DNA of 59,523 nt from Gammaproteobacteria bacterium (GCA_016218405.1 JACREE010000022.1:1-59523); one strand, 5' to 3'; numbered from the stretch's first letter, positions 1 to 12,233 are shown. Numbers and translations are program-made. Notes: generated by a model from the sequence alone, not told the origin.

Positions 1-71
1 CATTGAACATGTTTTACTCGAGTGCTGAGGCGTAATTTGTAGGCCGGGGGCCAGTTGAGAGTCGTATTCAT
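1..71 (-). CDS. 5' end of a YgjP/DUF45-like metal-dependent hydrolase (partial)
   Basis: Reading leftwards from an ATG at 69-71 there is an open frame to the window edge, giving 23 codons that begin MNTTLNWPPAYKLRLSTR. The Pro-Pro-Ala-Tyr then Arg-x-Ser-x-Arg pattern resembles the N-terminus of the YgjP/SprT-like (DUF45) zinc hydrolases, but too little is visible to be sure. A GTG at 93-95 in the same frame is an alternative start; a stop lies just beyond it at 102-104. No strong ribosome binding site is visible. The gene is divergent from minD, and the palindromic repeat lies between them. Confidence 0.4.
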   Translation of the reverse strand, partial: MNTTLNWPPAYKLRLSTRVKHVQ

Positions 72-141
72 GTTGAAGTAGATCTTGTCTTTCACTTCTA
101 TCTAAAACCCAGTATCATCGAAAATATTTATCAAATAAATA

Positions 142-284
142 GGGCCTGCTTATATTTCTACTAGGTTGGTCATAAAACCTCGATTTTTTGTGGTCCGTTG
201 CTCACATACAAACAACGTATGCTCTGCTACGGTCCTCAAAAATCAAGTTTTTCTGACTCAGTCTAGCGAAATATAAACAGCCCC
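142..284. repeat. Palindromic repeat element, copy 1
   Basis: About 143 bp forming one long imperfect palindrome. The outer arms are GGGCCTGCTTATATTTC (142-158) and the reverse complement of GAAATATAAACAGCCCC (268-284). The arms continue to match inward around a centre containing CTCACATAC and GTATGCTC. The same structure and much of the same sequence recur at 57176-57324, so this is a dispersed family rather than a local hairpin. It sits directly upstream of the minD ribosome binding site and may separate minD from its usual promoter or partner. No transposase frame is inside, so it would be a non-autonomous (MITE- or REP-like) element. Confidence 0.75.
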
Positions 285-310
285 TATCTTTCTTAAAGAG
301 GGATATCAAC

Positions 311-1138
311 TTGGCTAAGATCATTGTTGTTACGTCAGGGAAAGGGGGCGTGGGTAAAACCACCAGTAGTGCGGCGATTGCCACCGGACTTGCATTGCGC
401 GGCCTTAAAACCGTTGTGATCGATTTTGATGTGGGTTTGCGCAATCTTGATTTAATCATGGGCTGCGAACGCCGCGTTGTGTACGACTTGATTAACGTTG
501 TCAATGGTGAGTCAAATTTAAAACAAACATTGATTAAAGATAAGCGTACAGAAAATCTTTATATTTTACCTGCGTCGCAAACGCGTGATAAAGATGCGCT
601 TACCAAAGAAGGCGTGGAGCGTGTCATCAATGAATTGCATCCCGACTTTGATTATATTGTGTGCGACTCACCTGCGGGTATTGAAAAAGGCGCGATGATG
701 GCCTTGTATTTTGCAGATGCAGCCATTGTGGTGACTAACCCCGAAGTTTCTTCTGTGCGAGACTCTGATCGTATCTTGGGTATCTTGGCCAGTAAGTCTC
801 GTCGTGCAGAACAAGGTCTTGAACCTGTCACGGAACATCTTTTGCTGACGCGTTATTCGCCCGAGCGGGTTGTGCGTGGCGATATGTTGAGTGTGGAAGA
901 TGTACAAGAAATTCTTTCTGTGCCGCTGCTGGGTGTGATTCCAGAGTCACAAGCGGTGCTGCGTGCTTCTAATTCAGGTGAGCCCGTTATTTTGGATAGT
1001 GTGAGTGATGCGGGTCAAGCGTATTCGGATGCAGTGGGGCGATTTTTAGGTGAAAACATCCCTTTCCGATTTGTGAAGCCGCCAAAAAAGGGATTGTTGG
1101 GCCGGTTGTTTGGCAAACGTGAGGAGGCGACCCTATGA
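311..1138 (+). CDS. minD: Septum site-determining ATPase MinD
   Basis: Membrane-associated ATPase of the Min system, which with MinE (and normally MinC) places the division septum at mid-cell. The 275-residue product has the deviant Walker A motif [10 protein letters not shown] at residues 9-18, the switch region around residue 40 ([10 protein letters not shown]) and the [12 protein letters not shown] segment. The C-terminus [14 protein letters not shown] is the typical amphipathic membrane-targeting helix. The start is TTG at 311, preceded by AAAGAGGGA at about 295-303. minE follows with a 4-base ATGA overlap. A minC gene would be expected just upstream but is replaced here by the palindromic repeat and a divergent gene. 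Confidence 0.97.
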   Translation: MAKIIVVTSGKGGVGKTTSSAAIATGLALRGLKTVVIDFDVGLRNLDLIMGCERRVVYDLINVVNGESNLKQTLIKDKRTENLYILPASQTRDKDALTKEGVERVINELHPDFDYIVCDSPAGIEKGAMMALYFADAAIVVTNPEVSSVRDSDRILGILASKSRRAEQGLEPVTEHLLLTRYSPERVVRGDMLSVEDVQEILSVPLLGVIPESQAVLRASNSGEPVILDSVSDAGQAYSDAVGRFLGENIPFRFVKPPKKGLLGRLFGKREEATL

Positions 1139-1425
1139 GTCTGGTGAGTTTTTTAGAAAGATTATTGAATGCAAATTCAAAACAAAACACGGCGAGAATT
1201 GCCAAAGAGCGTTTGCAAATCATTGTGTCGCATGAACGAAAAAAGAATAGCCCCGATTTTTTACCTATGTTACAGCAAGAGTTAATCGATGTGATCGCCA
1301 AATATGTCAAAATTGACAAAGATCAAGTGAAAGTTGAATTAGAGCGTACGGGCGATTGTTCTGTTTTGGAATTAAACGTAACCCTGCCATCACAGACCCC
1401 CACTCCTGTGATGGAGGATTTGTGA
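1135..1425 (+). CDS. minE: Cell division topological specificity factor MinE
   Basis: Stimulates the MinD ATPase and drives its displacement from the membrane, giving the pole-to-pole oscillation. At 96 residues it is slightly longer than the usual 80-90. The N-terminal [11 protein letters not shown] amphipathic segment binds membrane, and the following [14 protein letters not shown] stretch is the conserved MinD-interacting helix/strand. A strong GAGGAGG site lies at about 1122-1128, inside the end of minD, and the start overlaps the minD stop (ATGA). The 3' end contains a 9-bp inverted repeat and meets the thioredoxin gene head-on with no spacer. Confidence 0.95.
   Translation: MSLVSFLERLLNANSKQNTARIAKERLQIIVSHERKKNSPDFLPMLQQELIDVIAKYVKIDKDQVKVELERTGDCSVLELNVTLPSQTPTPVMEDL
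1387..1414. other. Inverted repeat in the 3' end of minE
   Basis: CCATCACAG (1387-1395) and CTGTGATGG (1406-1414) can form a 9-bp stem with a 10-base loop. It lies within the last codons of minE at the convergent junction with the thioredoxin gene. No T-run follows, so it is not a standard intrinsic terminator; it may protect or separate the two convergent transcripts. Confidence 0.35.
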
Positions 1426-3081
<1,656 letters not shown>

Positions 3082-3108
3082 GCATACCCCTGTGATAGGA
3101 TAAAAATC

Positions 3109-3675
3109 ATGTTAAATATACTTGAATCAATCCATGAACATCAACAAGTAATTAAAGGGTTGGAGGTGCTTGTCCCCCAAATAGAACAAATTTCACAACG
3201 AGTGACGCAGGCGGTACAGCAGGGTGGAACGGTGTTTTGGCTTGGAAATGGGGGAAGCGCAGCGGATGCCCAGCATTTAGCGGCTGAATTAATTGGGCGT
3301 TTTACCCAGGAACGTCGTGCTATTCCTTCCTTGTCTCTTTCCACGGATACCTCTGTGTTGACCTGTCTTAGCAATGATTACGATTACTCGCTTGTTTTTG
3401 CTCGTCAGTTAGAGGGCTTATGTCATGCTCAGGATGTGGTAGTGGGTTTATCCACCTCAGGCAATAGCCCTAATGTCTTAAAAGGCATGGAAGTAGCCAA
3501 GCAAAAAGGGGCTTGTACAGTAGGTTTAACAGGTCAGCAGGGCGGTAAATTAATGGCTTGCACGGATTTTTGTTTAACTGTGCCATCAAAAATAACGGCG
3601 CGTATTCAAGAAGCCCATATTTTGATAGGCCATATGATATGTGAATGGGTAGAAAATGCAGTCGCTAAGCAATGA
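3109..3675 (+). CDS. gmhA: Phosphoheptose (sedoheptulose 7-phosphate) isomerase
   Basis: Converts sedoheptulose 7-phosphate to D-glycero-D-manno-heptose 7-phosphate, the first step of heptose synthesis for LPS core or other surface glycans. The 188-residue SIS-domain protein has WLGNGGSAADAQHLAAEL near residue 46, the LSLSTDTSVLT segment and the GLSTSGNSPN phosphosugar loop near residue 114. The ATG at 3109 has an AGGATA site upstream. It overlaps the next gene by 20 bases, which suggests translational coupling and a shared heptose pathway. Confidence 0.94.
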   Translation: MLNILESIHEHQQVIKGLEVLVPQIEQISQRVTQAVQQGGTVFWLGNGGSAADAQHLAAELIGRFTQERRAIPSLSLSTDTSVLTCLSNDYDYSLVFARQLEGLCHAQDVVVGLSTSGNSPNVLKGMEVAKQKGACTVGLTGQQGGKLMACTDFCLTVPSKITARIQEAHILIGHMICEWVENAVAKQ

Positions 3676-4375
3676 AAAACAAGTAAAAACAGCGGCTATT
3701 TTGGTGGGGGGCAAGGGAACGCGTTTGCAACCCCTCATTTCTCACGTGCCTAAACCACTTGCACCCGTTGGGGATGAGCCTTTTTTATTTCTCTTGATTC
3801 GGGCTTTGTTGAAAGTAGGTTATCAAAATATTGTACTGCTGACGGGCTATCGTCATGAGGCCATTGTGGAGGCTTGTCAGTCAGATAATGCGCCCAAAGC
3901 AAATTTTTATTACTCAAGGGAGTTGACCCCCCTAGGCACAGCAGGTGCACTGAAGCAGGCGCAAAAATATCTTTCTTCTTGTGCTGAATTTTTGCTTTTA
4001 AATGGCGATACCTATCTAGATGATTTTGTTACCTTGGCTCGTACTCCTTTAAAAGATAATTTTGGTTTGATGGGTGTGATCAAACCTAAAGAAAATGATC
4101 GTTATGGCAGTGTTTTGTTTGATGCGGAATCAAAACGTATCTTAAGCTTTCAAGAAAAAAATCCCTTAGTGCAATGTTATGTTAATGCAGGTATTTATAA
4201 ATTTTCTCCTGCGATTTTAGCGGAGATTCCGCCACACCAATTTTGTTCTCTAGAAAACGATATTTTACCGTTATTAATTTCTCAGCATAGATCCTTGTGT
4301 GCATTGCCTTTACATGGGCAATTTTATGACATTGGGTTACCAGAAAGTTATCTTCAGTTTGTAGAAGCACATTAG
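3656..4375 (+). CDS. Sugar-phosphate nucleotidyltransferase, probably HddC-like heptose-1-phosphate guanylyltransferase
   Basis: A 239-residue member of the NTP_transferase family that activates a sugar 1-phosphate with a nucleoside triphosphate. The N-terminus has ILVGGKGTRLQPL (the GxGTR loop) and VPKPLAPV (the PKP motif), and LLNGDTYLD gives the metal-binding Asp. The 20-base overlap with gmhA supports a heptose 1-phosphate substrate, as in the GDP-heptose route (HddC). The family also includes mannose-1-phosphate guanylyltransferases and MurU-like uridylyltransferases, so the exact nucleotide is inferred. No gmhB or hddA is adjacent. Confidence 0.7.
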   Translation: MQSLSNEKQVKTAAILVGGKGTRLQPLISHVPKPLAPVGDEPFLFLLIRALLKVGYQNIVLLTGYRHEAIVEACQSDNAPKANFYYSRELTPLGTAGALKQAQKYLSSCAEFLLLNGDTYLDDFVTLARTPLKDNFGLMGVIKPKENDRYGSVLFDAESKRILSFQEKNPLVQCYVNAGIYKFSPAILAEIPPHQFCSLENDILPLLISQHRSLCALPLHGQFYDIGLPESYLQFVEAH

Positions 4376-4417
4376 GGGCTGTTGATGTTTCTGCTGGGCT
4401 CCTTGCAAGGATAGAAC

Positions 4418-5467
4418 ATGTTAATTTTGGGATGTTTAGTGGGTGTGACGGTGACCGTTGTATGTATTCGTGCATTGTATCCTTTGGCGGGTCGTTTAAA
4501 TTTAGTGGATTATCCGGGTGGGCGGAAACAGCATGCCCAAGCCAAGCCTCTCATTGGTGGGCTGGCTTTGTTTATTGGTTTTACTGCCGCCATGCTTTCT
4601 TTGCCTATTTCATTAATAGGGTATCGTCCTTTTGCTTCCGCGGGTTTGTTATTGGTGTTGATGGGAGTGTTTGATGATATGCATGAGCTGTCACCGCGCG
4701 CTCGCTTAGCGGGTGAGATAGTGGCAGGATTGATCATGACCCTGCTGGGTGGCGTGAGTTTATACCATCTGGGTAATTTATTTTTTACGGGGGATTTAAC
4801 CCTGGGTTGGTTTGCCGTCCCTTTTACTATTTTTGCAACAGTAGGGTTAATCAATGCGGTTAACATGTTGGATGGCAGCGATGGTTTGGCGGGAACACTG
4901 GCTTTTGTGCACTTAGGCTTGCTGGTCATATTGGCTTGGCAAGCGCATTCTTTTGTACAGGTGAGGGTGTTCTTGTTGTTAATGAGTGCTGTGCTGGGTT
5001 TCCTTCTTTATAATTTCCCTTTTTTCAAAGATAGACCTGCTCGTTTATTTATGGGTGATGCAGGTAGCATGTTTTTGGGGTATGCCTTGAGCTGGTTTTC
5101 CATCAGTTTATCCCAGCTACCTAATGGCGTTATTTGTTCCGTGAGTATTTTGTGGGTATTGGGATTGACGCTATGGGATGCTTTCCGTGTGATTATAGTG
5201 AGATTGTTGGCGGGCCGTTCTCCTTTTAAGCCCGACAGAAATCATTTGCACCATCTTCTGCAAGAGGCAGGCGTGATGCCTCGAGAAATTTGTTTGTTGA
5301 TGGGGGCCACCAGTGTCATTCTAGGTGGAATAGGCATTGTTGGGCAGCGTATGGGTTTAAGTTCTGCTACTTTACTGATTACTTATTTAGGCGGTTTTTG
5401 TTTTTATTGTTTTTTGGTTCACTTTTTCTTGGGTCGCGACAGCAGTGTCGATCAAGAAATGGCGTAA
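4418..5467 (+). CDS. wecA: WecA-like polyprenyl-phosphate N-acetylhexosamine-1-phosphate transferase
   Basis: Integral membrane enzyme of the MraY/WecA family that starts a glycan chain by moving a HexNAc-1-phosphate (usually GlcNAc-1-P) to undecaprenyl phosphate. The 349-residue product has about ten hydrophobic segments, the cytoplasmic FDDMHELSP motif, NMLDGSDGLAG, LFMGDAGSMFLGY and the RNHLHHLL histidine motif, in the family order. A sugar other than GlcNAc is possible. It probably starts synthesis of the surface glycan encoded further right in the window. Confidence 0.88.
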   Translation: MLILGCLVGVTVTVVCIRALYPLAGRLNLVDYPGGRKQHAQAKPLIGGLALFIGFTAAMLSLPISLIGYRPFASAGLLLVLMGVFDDMHELSPRARLAGEIVAGLIMTLLGGVSLYHLGNLFFTGDLTLGWFAVPFTIFATVGLINAVNMLDGSDGLAGTLAFVHLGLLVILAWQAHSFVQVRVFLLLMSAVLGFLLYNFPFFKDRPARLFMGDAGSMFLGYALSWFSISLSQLPNGVICSVSILWVLGLTLWDAFRVIIVRLLAGRSPFKPDRNHLHHLLQEAGVMPREICLLMGATSVILGGIGIVGQRMGLSSATLLITYLGGFCFYCFLVHFFLGRDSSVDQEMA

Positions 5468-7381
<1,914 letters not shown>

Positions 7382-7452
7382 TGATCACCATTCCCCCGGG
7401 AGCGTCATTGCTAAGCAATCCACGTCGATGACTATAGAATTGCAAACAGTCT

Positions 7453-7617
7453 CTATGCTTCGACCATCTCGAAATCATCTTTGGTGGCGCCGCAATCAGG
7501 GCATTGCCAGTTGGGTGGCACATCATTCCAATGTGTGCCGGGTTCAATGCCTTCGTCTGGCCAACCTAGAGATTCATCGTAAATTAACCCGCAAATCAAA
7601 CAAATATAACGTTTCAT
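7453..7617 (-). CDS. rubA: Rubredoxin
   Basis: Small iron protein of 54-55 residues that carries single electrons on an Fe(Cys)4 centre. The translation shows [11 protein letters not shown] near the start and [14 protein letters not shown] near the end, supplying the four cysteines as two CxxC pairs at canonical spacing, plus the aromatic residues of the fold. There are two adjacent ATGs (7618-7620 and 7615-7617). The second has GGAG at 7-base spacing and gives the canonical MKRYIC start, whereas the first overlaps the stop of the HPt gene as ATGA. It is co-transcribed with the HPt gene; its redox partner is unknown. Confidence 0.92.
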   Translation of the reverse strand: MKRYICLICGLIYDESLGWPDEGIEPGTHWNDVPPNWQCPDCGATKDDFEMVEA

Positions 7618-7964
7618 CATAGTACTCCGTTTGCTAATAATCTTTTGTACTCTTCTTGAACTGCTTGTGCTGTTTCATCTATTTTTATTTGAAGCGAATT
7701 TAATTCAGTCCACTGTTTTAAATCTAATGCCGATTGTAATTTAACCAAGACCGCGCTTAACAAGGGGACGGCACAATAACAACAAGCCCCGTAAAGTTTA
7801 TGAACATGCCCCGCGAGTGCTGAGTAATTTTGTTTCTGGCAGGCAAGTTGAATGTCTCGTTGTGCCTCAGGAAGATGTTTGATGAATAATGACAATAATT
7901 CTTTTGCGAGCGCTGCATCGCCGTTGGCCAAGCGAAGGGAAGCTGCCCAATCAATCGGATTCAT
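7617..7964 (-). CDS. Stand-alone HPt (histidine phosphotransfer) domain protein, BarA/LetS type
   Basis: A 115-residue cytoplasmic four-helix phosphorelay protein. The phospho-accepting site is in [13 protein letters not shown] (His55), which closely resembles the HPt domain at the C-terminus of BarA (HKLHGSCGYSGVP as I recall it). There are no kinase, receiver or membrane segments. The ATG at 7962-7964 is 8 bases after AGGAGG; a GTG immediately before it is an alternative start. It sits about 350 bases from the divergent letA/uvrY gene, so it may be the phosphodonor for that response regulator, split off from the sensor kinase. The rubredoxin gene follows with a 4-base overlap. Confidence 0.82.
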   Translation of the reverse strand: MNPIDWAASLRLANGDAALAKELLSLFIKHLPEAQRDIQLACQKQNYSALAGHVHKLYGACCYCAVPLLSAVLVKLQSALDLKQWTELNSLQIKIDETAQAVQEEYKRLLANGVL

Positions 7965-8079
7965 CACCCCTGCCTCCTAAAAATGACGCTATTTTACCCA
8001 AAAATATTTAAAATAACAGCTCTTTTAGAGCGTTTTATTCAAAACAAAGTTGTTGGGTGTTTTGTGATCTCCAAAAAAC

Positions 8080-8108
8080 TTCCGAAAAGAAGCAGTTTAA
8101 GGTATGCT
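8080..8108 (+). promoter_or_regulatory. Candidate sigma70 promoter for tRNA-Ser
   Basis: TTCCGA (8080-8085) and TATGCT (8103-8108) with a 17-base spacer lie about 40 bases upstream of the mature tRNA 5' end. The rest of the 180-base spacer between the HPt gene and the tRNA is A/T-rich and shows only a short GCTCT/AGAGC inverted repeat at 8019-8031. Confidence 0.5.
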
Positions 8109-8149
8109 CATAGGTTGTGTACCTTCTGAAAAGCAAAGGTATGTGAGCG

Positions 8150-8238
8150 GGAGAGGTGGCTGAGCGGTCGAAAGCGGCGGTCTTGAAAACCGTTGAGGGG
8201 TCTCCCCTCCCAGGGTTCGAATCCCTGCCTCTCCGCCA
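8150..8238 (+). tRNA. tRNA-Ser (anticodon UGA)
   Basis: An 89-base class II tRNA. The acceptor stem GGAGAGG (8150-8156) pairs with CCTCTCC (8228-8234), followed by discriminator G and an encoded CCA (8236-8238). The anticodon loop CTTGAAA places UGA at 8184-8186. There is a long variable arm (GAGGGG...CCCCTC) and a normal T arm with GGTTCGAATCC. It lies between the divergent HPt and letA genes and decodes UCA and related serine codons. Confidence 0.97.
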
Positions 8239-8313
8239 ACATCAAATACAATAATTCTTTTCTTATAAATGGGGTGTTGAACGTATTTCTCAAGAACATA
8301 AGGAGCTGGCCAC

Positions 8314-8994
8314 GTGATAAAAGTAATGTTGGTCGATGATCACGAGTTAGTACGTACGGGTATTCGAAGTTTTCTTTCCCAAGCTAAAGACATCAGCATT
8401 ATTGCTGAAGCAGCCACGGGTGAAATTGCACTTCGTTTATCCAAAGAACGTCATCCTGATGTTGTTCTCATGGATCTGCAGATGCCTGGTATGGGTGGGC
8501 TTGAAGCAACGCGTAAATTGGTGCGCAGCTCCCCTGATATTAAAGTGATCGCCGTCACGGCACATGATAAAGATCCCCTGCCTTCTCGGTTACTTGAGGT
8601 GGGTGCGGCCGGTTTTTTGACAAAAGATTGTCATCTTGAAGAAATTTTACAGGCGATTCGTAAGGTATACTCTGGGCAGTATCATATGAGTCCGGCCTTG
8701 AGCGAACGTTTGGCATTGAAGCAAGTCAGGAGTCCGCACACAAAATCACCTTTGGAGCAACTTTCAGCGCGTGAGCTGGAGGTCATGACCATGATCACGA
8801 ATGGTTCTAAAGTGAAGGAAATTTCAGAAACCTTGCACTTGAGTGCAAAAACCATCAATAGTTATCGTTATCGAATTTTTGAAAAACTGAGCATCGACAA
8901 TGACGTTAAGCTCACTCATATCGCCATTCAGTATGGATTACTTAAAGTAGGCGGATTTGAAGGTCTTGAAAACGTCATGGAAGCGACTTCATAA
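8314..8994 (+). CDS. letA: LetA/UvrY/GacA-family response regulator
   Basis: NarL/FixJ-type two-component regulator of 226 residues that, in gammaproteobacteria, activates small RNAs which sequester CsrA and so switches growth phase, motility and virulence traits. The receiver domain has DD at residues 8-9, phospho-accepting Asp54 in VVLMDLQMPG and Lys in FLTKD. The LuxR-type helix-turn-helix is in LSARELEVMTMI...VKEISETLHLSAKTINSY. The start is GTG at 8314 with AAGGAG 9 bases upstream. The cognate BarA/LetS kinase is not in the window, but an isolated HPt of that type is divergent nearby. Confidence 0.93.
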   Translation: MIKVMLVDDHELVRTGIRSFLSQAKDISIIAEAATGEIALRLSKERHPDVVLMDLQMPGMGGLEATRKLVRSSPDIKVIAVTAHDKDPLPSRLLEVGAAGFLTKDCHLEEILQAIRKVYSGQYHMSPALSERLALKQVRSPHTKSPLEQLSARELEVMTMITNGSKVKEISETLHLSAKTINSYRYRIFEKLSIDNDVKLTHIAIQYGLLKVGGFEGLENVMEATS

Positions 8995-8997
8995 CTC

Positions 8998-10923
8998 ATG
9001 CCCACGCTATCTTCTCGAGAACTGACCTTTCGTGCTGTTTTGCTTGGCATGGTACTGGCTGTGTTACTGGCTGCCTCTAATACGTATTTAGCACTTAAAA
9101 TTGGTATCTTAACCTCTGCTTCTATTCCTGCCGCTGTGCTTTCAATGGGAATTTTACGTTTTTTTAAACGTGTTTCTATTTTAGAAAATAATTTAGTGCA
9201 AACAGCAGCTTCTGCAGGTGAAGCCATTGCAGGTGGAATTGTATATACGATCCCGGGCTTGATTTTAATTCACTATTGGCAAGGTTTTGATTATTGGGAA
9301 AATTTTTTTATTGCGCTGATCGGGGGTAGTCTCGGTATTTTATTTTCTATCCCAATTCGACGTACCTTGGTTCACGACGAAAGTTTACGTTTTCCAGAGG
9401 GGCGCGCGATTGCACAGGTGTTGCAAATGACGTCGCAAGAAAAGTCACAGCATTTTAAGTATATGGTTCAAGGCGGGGTATTGGGTGCGATCATTGAATT
9501 TTTGCAAAGTGGCTTACATGTGGTGTCGGCGAGTGCGCAATCATGGTTTCGCGTAAAACAAGTGGTGCTGGGTGGAGGGCTGGGGTTTTCAGCCACCCTG
9601 GTGGGCGCTGGTTTTTTGATGGGTATTCGCTTGGGATCGAGTTTACTCATAGGTGCTGTCGTGGCATGGATCATAGGTGTGCCTATTCTTTCATTTCAAC
9701 AGGGTGATATTCATTCTTCGGCTGCTCAAGTGGTCGCCACGTTGAGAAATGAAAAAATTGCCTATTTAGGAATAGGCGCCATGTTAACAGGGGGTGTGTG
9801 GGCATTAGTGTGTTTTATAAAGCCATTTTATATCAGCTTGGCGGGGACGTTCGCTGAGTTTTCACGCAGAACAGTGCGTAGGAGTACACTACCCCGTACA
9901 GAACGTGATATTCCTTTTTCTTATATCGTGCTGGGTTTGTTGCTTTGTTTTGTGGGATTATATTTTTTATTTCAACATTTATGTCAGTTATCGTTGATGG
10001 TGCCGAGTGCCCTTCAGCAAAATATATTTTTGATGATCATATTGGCTTATTTATTATTGTTAGGCTTCGCGGCTTCGACTATTTGTGGTTATTTTTCTGG
10101 GATGGTGGGGGTCACGGCCAGTCCAGGTTCTGCTGTTGCGATTGCATCTGTTTTATTGAGCGCATTGCTTGTTCGAATGATGTTAGGTTTTGTTCCTGCG
10201 AGTAATTTGTTGCCTGCCTTATGGCTTAAAGAGGCCAGTGCTATCGTGATCATCATGACGTGTGTGATCATGGGGGGAGCCGCTATTGCAAATGATAATA
10301 TTCAAGACCTAAAGGTGGGATACTTAATTAAAGCCACGCCTTGGAAGCAACAGCTGATGTTGTTTTTGGGTGTGCTGATGGCGTCTGCAACGGTTCCCGT
10401 GGTCATGCAGCTCTTGTTCTCAGTATATGGTATTGGCGATGTTCTTCCTCGTGCAGGTATGAACCCCGCGCAAGCGTTGGCTGCGCCGCCCGCGATGATC
10501 ATGGCAACCCTCGCTCAGTCTGTTTTTAACCATCAACTTCCGTTTGTTTATTTTGGTGTAGGTGCATTGGTCGTATTTTTCTTTATTCTTTTTCAAAAGC
10601 GATTTAATTTGTCTGCATTGGGAATAGGCATTGGCATGTATTTACCTCTTAGCACGTCTACCCCGTTAATTTTAGGGAGCTTTTTTTCTTATTTGCATGA
10701 TCGTGCTCGAAAAAAATCGGGAATTCAAACACAGTCCGGTACGCTTAAGGCGTGTGGTATTGTGGCGGGTGCGGCTCTTATGGATGTATTGATTGCTATC
10801 CCGCTTGCGCTGAATCCTGATGTGACTATGTTTACGCTTTTCCCTTCTTCGTGGGAGATTATGTCTGTCTTTTTAGGTTTTGTTGTTTTATTTATTTTGG
10901 GCAAGTGGTTAAATAGCCGTTAA
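8998..10923 (+). CDS. OPT-family oligopeptide transporter
   Basis: A 641-residue inner-membrane protein with about 14-16 hydrophobic segments. The N-terminus (ELTFRAVLLGMVLAVLL, then NTYLALKIG and SIPAAVL) is the bacterial OPT signature, and SAGEAIAGGIVYTIPG and LRFPEGRAIAQVLQ are also family motifs. OPT proteins import oligopeptides or metal-chelate ligands; the substrate here is unknown. It begins 3 bases after letA, without a clear ribosome binding site of its own, and overlaps cca tail-to-tail by 15 bases. Confidence 0.9.
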   Translation: MPTLSSRELTFRAVLLGMVLAVLLAASNTYLALKIGILTSASIPAAVLSMGILRFFKRVSILENNLVQTAASAGEAIAGGIVYTIPGLILIHYWQGFDYWENFFIALIGGSLGILFSIPIRRTLVHDESLRFPEGRAIAQVLQMTSQEKSQHFKYMVQGGVLGAIIEFLQSGLHVVSASAQSWFRVKQVVLGGGLGFSATLVGAGFLMGIRLGSSLLIGAVVAWIIGVPILSFQQGDIHSSAAQVVATLRNEKIAYLGIGAMLTGGVWALVCFIKPFYISLAGTFAEFSRRTVRRSTLPRTERDIPFSYIVLGLLLCFVGLYFLFQHLCQLSLMVPSALQQNIFLMIILAYLLLLGFAASTICGYFSGMVGVTASPGSAVAIASVLLSALLVRMMLGFVPASNLLPALWLKEASAIVIIMTCVIMGGAAIANDNIQDLKVGYLIKATPWKQQLMLFLGVLMASATVPVVMQLLFSVYGIGDVLPRAGMNPAQALAAPPAMIMATLAQSVFNHQLPFVYFGVGALVVFFFILFQKRFNLSALGIGIGMYLPLSTSTPLILGSFFSYLHDRARKKSGIQTQSGTLKACGIVAGAALMDVLIAIPLALNPDVTMFTLFPSSWEIMSVFLGFVVLFILGKWLNSR

Positions 10924-12141
10924 AGCAATAAATTTTTTTATTTCTTGCAATCGCTGTTCTCGTATTTTTTCTTTAATTTGATCGCCGTTCCTATTTTTTA
11001 TTGAATGTGTGTTTATGGGAATAGATTTAATTTTATTAAAAAGCGTCAGCAAATACGTTTTCTGTGGGTAAGTTTTTTCTTCTACATTGTTTCTGCCAAA
11101 AAAATCTGCTTCACACGCTAACAACAAGAGTTCAAAACGTTCAGGACGACGAAAGGCGTCTGTTTTTTCGAATAAAGTGAGTAGGGTGGCGGCTTTTAAT
11201 GTTTGAGCGCGATGAATATGCGTATGATATTCGGCTACTAAAAGCGCCAAGGCTTGATAATCTTTAGGTACTTTATAACGTTGGCAGAGTGTTTTGATGA
11301 GAGGGAGGCTTCTTTTTTCATGATCATGATGTGCGGGCCACGCAGATGCGAGCGTATTTCCTTTACCCAAATCATGCAGTAAAGCTGCAAAACACACGAT
11401 AGGTGAAGCATGAAGTGAGGCAGCATAGGCTACAACCATGAAAGTATGTATGCCTGTATCTATTTCGGCATGATATTGAGGTGGAGCGGGTACGCCAAAT
11501 AAGGCATCTATTTCAGGAAATAAGATGTTTAAGGCACCGCATTCGCGTAAAACTTGTAGAAACACCTGCGGCGCAGAAGTGGAAAATGACAATTGCCATT
11601 CTTGCCAAACACGTTCAGGTACCAAGGCATTGATTTCGCCAGCGCGTACCATTTTTTTCATCAATGCTTTAGTTTCTTCTGCGATAGTAAAGCCTAGCGA
11701 AGCATAGCGTGCTGCAAAACGCGCAATACGTAATATGCGTACAGGATCTTCGACGAAAGCATCAGACACATGTCGTAATAGTTTATTTTCTAAATCTTGT
11801 TTTCCATGGAAGGGATCGATGATGTGACCTTGTTCATCCATCGCCATGGCATTAATGGTTAAATCACGACGCTTTAAGTCTTCTTCTAGGGTGACGCTGG
11901 GATCGGCATGAAAAACAAAACCAGTGTAACCCTTGCCTGTTTTGCGTTCTGTCCGCGCCAAGGCATATTCTTCTTTGGTGTGGGGATGTAAAAATACCGG
12001 AAAATCTTTTCCAACGGGTTTATATCCTTTTGCGCGCAAGGCATCGGGTGTGGTACCTACCACCACATAATCTTTTTCTTGAACGGGTAATCCCAACAAC
12101 TGATCGCGTACGGCGCCCCCCACTAAATAAACAGTCTCCAA
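10909..12141 (-). CDS. cca: CCA-adding tRNA nucleotidyltransferase
   Basis: Adds or repairs the 3' CCA of tRNAs without a nucleic acid template. The 410-residue length and architecture match E. coli Cca: GGAVRDQLLG nucleotidyltransferase loop at residues 8-17, the KDYVVVG catalytic acidic segment, RRDLTINAMA, and the DPVRILRIARFAARY neck. A C-terminal HD domain (FAALLHDLGKG) indicates added phosphohydrolase activity. It is a paralogue of the nearby pcnB but lacks the basic C-terminal tail. Confidence 0.95.
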   Translation of the reverse strand: METVYLVGGAVRDQLLGLPVQEKDYVVVGTTPDALRAKGYKPVGKDFPVFLHPHTKEEYALARTERKTGKGYTGFVFHADPSVTLEEDLKRRDLTINAMAMDEQGHIIDPFHGKQDLENKLLRHVSDAFVEDPVRILRIARFAARYASLGFTIAEETKALMKKMVRAGEINALVPERVWQEWQLSFSTSAPQVFLQVLRECGALNILFPEIDALFGVPAPPQYHAEIDTGIHTFMVVAYAASLHASPIVCFAALLHDLGKGNTLASAWPAHHDHEKRSLPLIKTLCQRYKVPKDYQALALLVAEYHTHIHRAQTLKAATLLTLFEKTDAFRRPERFELLLLACEADFFGRNNVEEKTYPQKTYLLTLFNKIKSIPINTHSIKNRNGDQIKEKIREQRLQEIKKFIALTAI

Positions 12142-12233
12142 GGATGACTCCAGTTATTCGATAGAAGCCTTAAGTTTACAGCAAGAACAGATATGGTAGC
12201 ATTATCCAACCTAAACAAAGCCCTGCCTATGAC

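Noticed and set aside
4510-4929. A 139-codon minus-strand frame
   Set aside because: Antisense to the transmembrane part of the WecA-like gene; no independent evidence.
8019-8031. GCTCT/AGAGC hairpin followed by a short T-run
   Set aside because: The stem is only 5 bp and no gene ends upstream of it on the plus strand, so a terminator role is not supported.
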